Shown here: piece after piece, positions 6,069 to 11,379 of the stretch
Layout: each line of letters starts with the position of its first letter
Numbering within the stretch: the stretch's first letter is position 1
Assembly (NCBI GenBank): GCA_964551875.1
Contig: CAZKEV010000053.1
Coordinates: 1-11,966, forward strand
DNA: 11,966 nucleotides
Source of the DNA: JACTUA01 sp964551875
Lineage (GTDB): Archaea > Halobacteriota > Methanomicrobia > Methanomicrobiales > JACTUA01
Direction: 5' to 3'
Notes under the pieces: generated by a model
Told to the model about the DNA's origin: nothing
Databases searched by the model: none
Seen by the model: the letters and a program-made list of their open reading frames with translations, nothing else
Program-made: the position numbers and the translations under genes

Positions 6069-7069
6069 GGCGTGCCCCCGAGGACATGACCGCTCCTGTC
6101 GACGAGGACGACACGGACCCCGGGCATCCCGTGGTGGAAGGCTGCGAGGGAGGCCTCCACAACCTCCTCCCACCCGGCCCCCGCAAGGAGCTCCTCCACG
6201 GTGGCGCAACCCGTCCCTTCCAGGATACCGGGGTTGATCTCCCGGAGGATGAGGCCGGGGAGACCGCAGAGGATCGCCTCCCCCCGTGCCGCCTCAAGCG
6301 CCTCGCGGATCCTTCCCCCCACCAGGATCACTTCATGGTCGGGGAAGAGGAGCCGGGAGTAGCGGAGGCCGGTCCTGCCCGTGGTAAGGACGGGACAGGC
6401 TGCTGCCCGCACCCGTTCAAGGACTGATTCAACCAGGTGCTCGTCCCAGGGCTCCACGAACCCCGTGGTCCCCAGGATGGAGATCCCCCCCTCGATCCCG
6501 AGCCTCGGGTTGAGGGTCCGGGGCGCGATCTCGGCCCCACGGGGGATCCGGAGCATGACCGCTGCACCGTGGCAACCGGTCTCCTCCATAGCTTCCAGGG
6601 ACACCTCAAAGATGCAGGAGAGGGCCGGCTTGCTCACTGCAGGTGACCCCTGCGAATACCTCGGGGTATCCCTTGCGTACCGGCCGATCCCCTCGCCGAA
6701 GTGGAGGGTGAGGTCGGCGGGAGATTCCAGAGCTCTCGCGATGAACTCGAGGCCGCCGGTTACATCAGAGGGGTGGTCGCCCGCGTCCTTCACGCACTCC
6801 CCCACGCCATCCCGGCCACGTGCAGGGAGGTCCACGGAGATCCCGCACGGGAGGGTGACGGAGACCCCATCCCCATCTCCAAAGAGGGAGAGGATCGCCG
6901 CTTTGCACGCCGCCGCTGCCGTTGTACCGGTGGTGAAGCCCCGCCGGAGCACGGTTCCATCCGCCGTGAGGAGGGCGAGGCCGCGTTCCACGTCGCCGAG
7001 CAGGGCGGGCGCCCTGCACGCCCTCACCCAGGCCTCGGGGTACTCGAAACCGGTCACAGGGTCCTTCAT
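6065..7069 (-). CDS. cbiD: Cobalt-precorrin-5B (C1)-methyltransferase CbiD, divergent form
   Basis: A 334-residue SAM-dependent enzyme that methylates C1 of cobalt-precorrin-5B to give cobalt-precorrin-6A. Signatures are LRRGFTTGTTAAAA (41-54), VKDAGDHPSDVTGG (93-106) and NPRLGIEGGISILGTTGFVEP (187-207). Two features differ from bacterial CbiD as I know it. About 40 residues precede the FTTGT motif, which usually lies close to the N-terminus. The C-terminal KLAxGxxxTHS region is replaced by GLPGLILREINPGILEG (269-285). I believe these are features of a methanogen branch, but I cannot verify that here. The ATG at 7069 overlaps the cbiC stop as ATGA, and the stop overlaps the cbiE start the same way. 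The family assignment is firm. Confidence 0.9.
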   Translation of the reverse strand: MKDPVTGFEYPEAWVRACRAPALLGDVERGLALLTADGTVLRRGFTTGTTAAAACKAAILSLFGDGDGVSVTLPCGISVDLPARGRDGVGECVKDAGDHPSDVTGGLEFIARALESPADLTLHFGEGIGRYARDTPRYSQGSPAVSKPALSCIFEVSLEAMEETGCHGAAVMLRIPRGAEIAPRTLNPRLGIEGGISILGTTGFVEPWDEHLVESVLERVRAAACPVLTTGRTGLRYSRLLFPDHEVILVGGRIREALEAARGEAILCGLPGLILREINPGILEGTGCATVEELLAGAGWEEVVEASLAAFHHGMPGVRVVLVDRSGHVLGGTP

Positions 7070-7698
7070 TGTCCGCTCTCGGCGATATAGACGGTGATGA
7101 TCTCGTTCGCCGCAGCCACCGCGACCGGGCTCCCCCCCCGCGTTCCCTCGGTGGAGATCGAGGGGATCGGAAGAGTGCGGAGGAGCTCCTTGGACTCGGC
7201 GGCCTGGACGAACCCGACCGGAGTCCCGATGACGAGGGCCGGTTCACTCCCCTGGTCGATGAGCTCGCAGACGGCAAAGAGGGCCGAGGGGGCATTTCCC
7301 ACAACGATGATGGCGCCATCCACACGCCCTTCGAGCGCGCAGACCCCTGCCGCGGTCCGGGTCGTCCCCTCTCGGGCAACGGGTGTACCGGCATCCAGGG
7401 CACAGAGGATGGGGCTTTGGTGCCCGGACTTCAGGATCCCGGCCTGGACCATCCGGATATCGGTGATGATCGTGGCGCTGCCCCGAAGTGCATCGAGGCC
7501 TGCCCTGACCGGGTTGTTCCTGAACCGGAGGAGGTTTGCCATGGCGAGATCACCGACGGCGATGGCGCACCGCTGCCGGATACAATCCTCGGGGGTCCGG
7601 TCCCCGATGGCTGCCCGGGCGATGGCCCTGCTCCTCCTCGATATCTCTCTTGCGGCCTCGGTCCTCGCGCCGGGGTCAATAAAAGTATTTTCTCTCAT
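7066..7698 (-). CDS. cbiC: Cobalt-precorrin-8 methylmutase CbiC
   Basis: A 210-residue methylmutase that moves the methyl group from C11 to C12, making cobyrinic acid. Family blocks are TDIRMVQAGI (79-88), TTRTAAGVCALEG (112-124), IVVGNAPSAL (131-140), IGTPVGFVQAAESKELL (157-173) and GTRGGSPVAVAAANE (185-199). Where bacterial CobH/CbiC carry a catalytic histidine (RxIH motif), this protein reads QRCAIAVGD, with Ile46 at that position. The ATG at 7698 overlaps the cbiH end by 23 bp and has only a weak ribosome site. An in-frame ATG at 7728 would add ten residues and has GGAGG 10 nt and GGGAG 3 nt upstream, but those bases also encode the end of CbiH. Family assignment secure, start less so. 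Confidence 0.9.
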   Translation of the reverse strand: MRENTFIDPGARTEAAREISRRSRAIARAAIGDRTPEDCIRQRCAIAVGDLAMANLLRFRNNPVRAGLDALRGSATIITDIRMVQAGILKSGHQSPILCALDAGTPVAREGTTRTAAGVCALEGRVDGAIIVVGNAPSALFAVCELIDQGSEPALVIGTPVGFVQAAESKELLRTLPIPSISTEGTRGGSPVAVAAANEIITVYIAESGQ

Positions 7699-8479
7699 AG
7701 CCCCGGGGCGTGATGATCCCTTTCGCATCTTCTCCCTTCCTCCAGATCCTCGTCTCTCGCCCTCCGATAATGATCGTCGCATGCATGTCCGCCTCCTCGA
7801 TCCTGTCTATAGCCTCCCCAAGGGTGGTGACGGTTACCTTCTCACCCTCGCGGTAGGCATCCTTCACGAACCCGACCGGCGTCCCCGGGGGCAGGTGCTC
7901 CATCGCGAGGGCGAGTGCAACCGCCAGGTGGTCCCTGCGTCCCCGGCTCCGGGGGTTGTACAGGACCAGGGGTACCCCCATCCGGAAGGCCAGGCCGAGG
8001 CGCCGCTCGATCTCCTCCCAGGGGGTGAGGAGGTCTGAGAGGCTGATCACCATGAAATCACCGGAGAGCGGTGCGCCGAGCCGGGAGGCTGCCGCCGTTG
8101 CAGCCGTCACCCCGGGCACCACCTCGACCGGGATCTCGATGCCCGAGTGCTCCAGGACCTCAAGCACGATCGAGGCCATGCCATAGACTCCCGGATCCCC
8201 CCCGCTCACCACCGCCACCGCCCGGGAGCACGCGAGCTCCACGGCCTGCCGGGCCCTCTCCACCTCCTTCCCCATGGAGGAGCGGATGATCTCCTTCCCG
8301 GGGAGGAGGGGGGCGATCTGGTCGAGGTAGACGCCGTTCCCGATGATGCAGTCTGCGCCGGCGATGACATCCCGCGCCCTCCCGGTCATCTGGTCCTGCC
8401 CCCCTGGCCCGATCCCGACGATGGAGAGTCTTCCCCCCTTCGGGGGAGGGGCACAACTCCGGTCAGCGTGCGATGGCAA
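7676..8479 (-). CDS. cbiH: Cobalt-factor III (precorrin-3B) C17-methyltransferase CbiH, TTG start
   Basis: A 267-residue SAM-dependent methyltransferase that methylates C17 and drives ring contraction, giving cobalt-precorrin-4. Family motifs are IVGIGPGG (20-27), YLDQI (51-55), SGGDPGVYGMA (92-102), VVPGVTAATAAASRLGAPL (120-138) and LYNPRSRGR (173-181). The C-terminus ends ITPRGYERKYFY, as usual for CbiH. The start must be TTG at 8479. An in-frame TGA lies two codons upstream, there is no ATG or GTG before the first conserved strand, and a strong GGAGGGGTGA ribosome site is correctly spaced. It overlaps the end of cbiG by 17 bp and the start of cbiC by 23 bp. Confidence 0.93.
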   Translation of the reverse strand: MPSHADRSCAPPPKGGRLSIVGIGPGGQDQMTGRARDVIAGADCIIGNGVYLDQIAPLLPGKEIIRSSMGKEVERARQAVELACSRAVAVVSGGDPGVYGMASIVLEVLEHSGIEIPVEVVPGVTAATAAASRLGAPLSGDFMVISLSDLLTPWEEIERRLGLAFRMGVPLVLYNPRSRGRRDHLAVALALAMEHLPPGTPVGFVKDAYREGEKVTVTTLGEAIDRIEEADMHATIIIGGRETRIWRKGEDAKGIITPRGYERKYFY

Positions 8480-9335
8480 GGGTCACCCCTCCATAATTCT
8501 TCTTTCCTGCCACAAGAACCCCCATCCTTGACAGGGCGAGGGCGCAGGGCTCGGCGACTCCTTTAAGGCCCAGAAGACCCGCACGGGAGGGGGTCGGCGC
8601 CGGCTGGGCACCAATTGCGGCATCGTCCAGGAAGACCAGGTTTCCCCCCAGGGCCTCAACAGCTCCGATGAGCCCCTTCTCGTTCATCTTCCGGATCGTG
8701 GTCGCGTAGGCAAAGACGTCACCCGGGGAGATCCCCCCGGCGGAGAGTCCTTCCCTGATGGCGGGGAGGATCAGATCCGCTGAAAGCCCCCTGCGGCATC
8801 CCAGTCCCACGGCGTACTCCCCGCGCCGGAGGAGGACCGAGACCTTCGGGCCGGCGATGACGATGCCCGGCCCCACGACGGGGAAGACCGGGACCTCCCC
8901 GTCCAGGATCGCGGCATTCACCGCCCGGGTGGAAGGGGGGTTGAGGATCCCGCTGCCCTTCTCCTCGGCGATGGCTTCGACGGACATCTTTCCAAGGGTC
9001 TCGGTCGCGGTGGTGATGATCGGCCGTATCCCTATCTCTCCGAGGGACCGGGCGATCCGGTTTGCCCCGTGGTGCCCTCCTGCGATCGGGATGGCCCAGG
9101 CGAGGTCCGGGCTCACCACGACCACCGCAGGGTCCTGCCATTTGTCCTTGAGGAGCGGAGCGATGGACCGGACAACGATCCCTGCCGACATGACCGCCAC
9201 AATTCCCCGGTATGTCGAAAAGGCAGATTTGAAGGCCTCCGGTCCGTAGGGGATCACCTCGGCCCCCAGGTGGCGGCCGATCCTCTCCGCCTTCTTCATG
9301 AACCGGGGGAGGGCGATGACGCAGGTGCCGTTCAT
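8463..9335 (-). CDS. cbiG: Cobalt-precorrin-5A hydrolase CbiG
   Basis: A 290-residue enzyme that opens the delta-lactone of cobalt-precorrin-5A and releases the extruded C20 two-carbon unit as acetaldehyde, giving cobalt-precorrin-5B. The N-terminal domain carries VMSAGIVVRSIAPLLKDK (48-65), DPAVVVVSPD (68-77) and the conserved AGGHHGAN (85-92). The C-terminal CbiG domain carries AVGLGCRRG (175-183) and GLKGVAEPCAL (256-266). It is somewhat shorter than the bacterial protein, with a compact middle region, and it is not fused to another corrin enzyme. The ATG overlaps the cbiF stop as ATGA. An AGGAGGT sits about 13 nt upstream, a little far, so translational coupling is likely. Confidence 0.93.
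   Translation of the reverse strand: MNGTCVIALPRFMKKAERIGRHLGAEVIPYGPEAFKSAFSTYRGIVAVMSAGIVVRSIAPLLKDKWQDPAVVVVSPDLAWAIPIAGGHHGANRIARSLGEIGIRPIITTATETLGKMSVEAIAEEKGSGILNPPSTRAVNAAILDGEVPVFPVVGPGIVIAGPKVSVLLRRGEYAVGLGCRRGLSADLILPAIREGLSAGGISPGDVFAYATTIRKMNEKGLIGAVEALGGNLVFLDDAAIGAQPAPTPSRAGLLGLKGVAEPCALALSRMGVLVAGKKNYGGVTLAIAR
8483..8492 (-). promoter_or_regulatory. Strong ribosome binding site that fixes the cbiH TTG start
   Basis: The minus strand reads GGAGGGGTGA, a long match to the archaeal anti-Shine-Dalgarno. Its GGAGG part lies 8 nt before the TTG at 8479. It sits inside the last codons of cbiG. The final TGA of the site is also the in-frame stop that rules out any upstream start. Confidence 0.75.
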
Positions 9336-10048
9336 GGGTAGAGGTGCGACCTCCTGAACCCCGAGGTCCGGGGCTCCACCACCTTCCCGATGATGATGAG
9401 GGCGGTCTTCTGGATGCCGGCCTCCTCTGCCTTCTTCCCGATATCTGCAACCGTCCCCTTCACCACCTTCTCGTCACCCCACGACGCATGGTACACCACG
9501 GCAGCGGGGGTCTCCGGCGGGCAGCGGAGCTTACCTACCACATCGGAGATCCTATCTCCTCCCAGGAAGATGGCCAAGGTTGCCCCGAGGAGCGAGAGGT
9601 CCGGGATCCGGTCCTCTTCGAGGGTCTCGCCGGCTGGGCGGGTGATGACCAGGGACTCCGAGACCCCCTTGAGGGTGAGCTGGGTCCTGAGCGCCGCGGC
9701 TGCGGCGAAGAGGGAGGAGACGCCCGGCACTACCACGGAGGGGACCCCGCGGTCCTCGAGGGCCAGGATCTGCTCGATCATTGCCCCGTAAAGGGAGGGA
9801 TCCCCGCTGTGGAGCCGGACCACCTTCTTTCCCCCCTTTGCCGCCTTCTCGAGCCGGGAGATGATCTCCGCATGCGTCATCCCGTGGCTGTCCAGCTTCT
9901 CGGCCGCCCGCGACCGTTCCACGAGATCCCGGTTCACCAGGGAACCCGTGTACAGGAGAAGGTCGGCGCTCTCGACGAGCGACCACCCCTTTACCGTGAT
10001 GAGGCCGGGATCCCCCGGGCCCGCCCCGACAAAGAAGACCGGATCCAT
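9332..10048 (-). CDS. cbiF: Cobalt-precorrin-4 (C11)-methyltransferase CbiF
   Basis: A 238-residue SAM-dependent methyltransferase that adds the C11 methyl group to give cobalt-precorrin-5A. Motifs in order are FVGAGPGDPGLIT (6-18), LLLYTGSLVN (30-39), the CbiF-type LDSHGMTHAEI (52-62), RLHSGDPSLYGA (78-89) and VVPGVSSLFAAAAAL (106-120). The histidine in LHSGDPS and the DSHGMT block distinguish CbiF from CbiH and CbiL. The ATG at 10048 comes one base after the cbiL TGA, with GGTGA spanning that stop. Upstream in-frame starts would add a serine/arginine-rich shadow of cbiL. Length is close to the family norm. Confidence 0.94.
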   Translation of the reverse strand: MDPVFFVGAGPGDPGLITVKGWSLVESADLLLYTGSLVNRDLVERSRAAEKLDSHGMTHAEIISRLEKAAKGGKKVVRLHSGDPSLYGAMIEQILALEDRGVPSVVVPGVSSLFAAAAALRTQLTLKGVSESLVITRPAGETLEEDRIPDLSLLGATLAIFLGGDRISDVVGKLRCPPETPAAVVYHASWGDEKVVKGTVADIGKKAEEAGIQKTALIIIGKVVEPRTSGFRRSHLYP

Positions 10049-10049
10049 T

Positions 10050-10652
10050 TCACCGCCCCGCAAAGAGGATAGAGAGGTAGGTGCTCGACTCAGGGAGCTG
10101 ATCCCGATAGACCTGCTCCCCATCCAGGAACATCCGCTCCACGAGGACGAACTCGCGGAAGCCCTCCTTTGCGAGGCGTTCGGCCTCCTCACGGGGGTGC
10201 CGCACCTTGAGGAGGATCCTGCCCATCTCCCCGCTCCCGTCCGAGACCGAAAATCCGCCAGTGAGGGTGATACCGGCAACCGAGGCGAAGGCGGTGATGG
10301 CGGAGATCCCGGGGACCGTTGTGCACGGGATCCCGGGGTACCTCTCCCGGATCACGGCAGCGAGCCGGGAATAGGTGGAATAGACATTCGGATCCCCGAG
10401 GAGGGCAAAGACCGCGAGCCCTTCCCCGGCCACCTGTGCGATCCTCTCCGCCGACTCCTCGACGGCCTGCTTGACCGCCGCCTCGTCATCGGTCATCGGG
10501 AAGGGGAGCACCTCCGCTTCCCGGTAAGGCGCCACGAGGTTCTGCGCGATACCCCCGGGAACAAAGACGGTGTCTGCCTCCCTGAGAAGCCGGACTGCCC
10601 GGAGGGTGAGGAGCTCGGGATCGCCCGGCCCGAGGCCCAGGCCTACGAGCAT
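10050..10652 (-). CDS. cbiL: Cobalt-factor II C20-methyltransferase CbiL
   Basis: A 200-residue SAM-dependent methyltransferase that methylates C20 of cobalt-sirohydrochlorin, the first methylation after cobalt insertion in this pathway. Motifs are GLGLGPGDPELLTLRAV (4-20), DTVFVP (27-32), FPMTDD (51-56), the CbiL-type LLGDPNVYSTYSRL (84-97) and VPGISAITAFASVAG (113-127). It is shorter than bacterial CbiL (about 230-240). The deficit lies mainly in the loop after FVP, where bacterial forms have an insertion. The ATG at 10652 overlaps the cbiT stop by 10 bp and is preceded by GGGGGTGA with 7-nt spacing. Assignment is secure. Confidence 0.93.
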   Translation of the reverse strand: MLVGLGLGPGDPELLTLRAVRLLREADTVFVPGGIAQNLVAPYREAEVLPFPMTDDEAAVKQAVEESAERIAQVAGEGLAVFALLGDPNVYSTYSRLAAVIRERYPGIPCTTVPGISAITAFASVAGITLTGGFSVSDGSGEMGRILLKVRHPREEAERLAKEGFREFVLVERMFLDGEQVYRDQLPESSTYLSILFAGR

Positions 10653-11176
10653 GGATCTTCACCCCCGACGACGAGGTAGACCGGGTTTGCGGGGACGAAC
10701 ATGGTCCCCCCGGCGAGGTCGCGGGACCGGGCCACCTGGATGAGGAGGGACTCCCGGAAGATGCCCAGCCTTCGCATCGTGGAGACCGCTTCCCCGAGGG
10801 TCTCGATACGGACGCAGGAGACCACCATCCTCCCCGTACCTGTTGCGGCGAGGGCCGCGATGACCGCGGAGATATTCCTCGAGCCCCCGATGAAGGCCCG
10901 CTCAGGTGCGGGCCGGCCATCGAGGATACCGGGGGCCTCCCCCTCCAGGAAGCGGATGTTCACCACCCCTGCGGCACCGGCCTGCTCCCGGGCGTAGGCG
11001 ATGGACTCGGGGCGGCGGTCGATGGCATAGACCTCCCGGACAAAGGGTGCCGCGGCGATGCTCACCTTGCCCGAGCCGCAGCCGATGTCGGCAAAGATCC
11101 CGCCGGGGCGGAGGGCGAGCTTCTGGAGTGCCACGGCCAGGACCTCATCGGCGGTAGAACCCGCGGTGGGCTTCAT
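10643..11176 (-). CDS. cbiT: Cobalt-precorrin-6B (C15)-methyltransferase / C12 decarboxylase CbiT
   Basis: A 177-residue class I (Rossmann) methyltransferase that methylates C15 and removes the C12 acetate carboxyl group, in partnership with CbiE. The SAM-binding motif is FADIGCGSGKVS (28-39), followed by the acidic strand end AIDRRPESI (51-59). Further typical blocks are RAFIGGS (93-99) and GTMFVPANPVYLVVG (157-171). It is the first gene of the biosynthetic block. The ATG at 11176 is preferred over an in-frame TTG at 11185. It begins at the family's usual MKPT-like N-terminus and lies about 30 bp from the TATA-like element, giving a very short leader. Confidence 0.92.
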   Translation of the reverse strand: MKPTAGSTADEVLAVALQKLALRPGGIFADIGCGSGKVSIAAAPFVREVYAIDRRPESIAYAREQAGAAGVVNIRFLEGEAPGILDGRPAPERAFIGGSRNISAVIAALAATGTGRMVVSCVRIETLGEAVSTMRRLGIFRESLLIQVARSRDLAGGTMFVPANPVYLVVGGEDPCS

Positions 11177-11200
11177 GATCCACAAGTAATTTTGTGTTAA

Positions 11201-11210
11201 AGTATATTTT
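11201..11210 (-). promoter_or_regulatory. TATA element of the cbiT-to-cbiE block (possibly bidirectional)
   Basis: The minus strand reads AAAATATACT, centred about 30 bp before the cbiT ATG, so the transcript would be nearly leaderless (leader about 5 nt). No clear Shine-Dalgarno lies in front of this ATG, which fits. The same AT island read on the plus strand (AAAGTATATT) could also direct transcription toward aspS, starting near 11228. Confidence 0.55.
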
Positions 11211-11224
11211 ATTGATTATTCATT

Positions 11225-11344
11225 CCGGCCCGGGCAGCCGTGCACCCTCACGAGTACATGTCTTCAGTCGAAGATCGACTGATGTCGATCTTCTCCACGA
11301 CCGGCCACCCTCACGGGTGCCCGATCGTAATCCCAAGACCTTTT
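11225..11344 (+). other. Structured spacer between cbiT and aspS (possible aspS leader or small RNA)
   Basis: This GC-rich stretch lies between two AT-rich elements. CGGGCA (11231-11236) can pair with TGCCCG (11318-11323) as an outer stem. Inside are GAAGATCGAC (11270-11279) with GTCGATCTTC (11284-11293), a perfect 10-bp stem with loop TGAT, and CAGTCGA (11265-11271) with TCGACTG (11275-11281), a 7-bp stem. The last two share bases and cannot form together. CACCC (11306-11310) with GGGTG (11315-11319) gives another hairpin that competes with the outer stem. TTTT follows at 11341-11344. It could be an RNA with alternative folds, or a set of DNA operators. Confidence 0.4.
11243..11318. repeat. 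13-bp direct repeat CACCCTCACGRGT, two copies 63 bp apart
   Basis: CACCCTCACGAGT (11243-11255) and CACCCTCACGGGT (11306-11318) differ at one base and flank the overlapping inverted repeats. The 63-bp spacing is six helical turns and also exactly 21 codons. Two copies are too few to call a repeat family. They might be paired protein-binding sites. Confidence 0.45.
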
Positions 11345-11345
11345 A

Positions 11346-11370
11346 CCCCTGCAGGGGATATATAGGAGGT
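11346..11370 (+). promoter_or_regulatory. aspS: 12-bp palindrome and ribosome binding site upstream of aspS
   Basis: CCCCTGCAGGGG (11346-11357) is a perfect palindrome. It is followed by ATATATA (11358-11364) and a consensus Shine-Dalgarno GGAGGT (11365-11370), 9 nt before the aspS ATG. The ATATATA is too close to the ATG to be its TATA box, because initiation would fall inside the gene. The promoter is therefore either the weak TTTTA near 11341 or further upstream. The palindrome could act as an operator or as an mRNA hairpin beside the ribosome site. Confidence 0.6.
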
Positions 11371-11379
11371 ATCCTTTGT

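Noticed and set aside
7094..8038. Plus-strand open frame of 314 residues opposite cbiC and cbiH
   Set aside because: It runs antisense across two well-supported overlapping genes and shows no domain. Its length reflects GC-rich codon periodicity.
9861..10679. Plus-strand open frame of 272 residues opposite cbiF and cbiL
   Set aside because: Antisense shadow with Pro/Arg/Asp-rich sequence and no recognisable motif. Both opposing genes are secure.
11225..11344. tRNA or C/D-box RNA in the cbiT-aspS spacer
   Set aside because: No tRNA cloverleaf or T-loop sequence could be drawn, and no paired C (RUGAUGA) and D (CUGA) boxes with correct spacing were found, although one CTGA occurs at 11279-11282.
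11358..11364. ATATATA as the aspS TATA box
   Set aside because: It is only about 16 nt from the start codon, so transcription would begin inside the gene. There is no later in-frame start before the conserved OB-fold.
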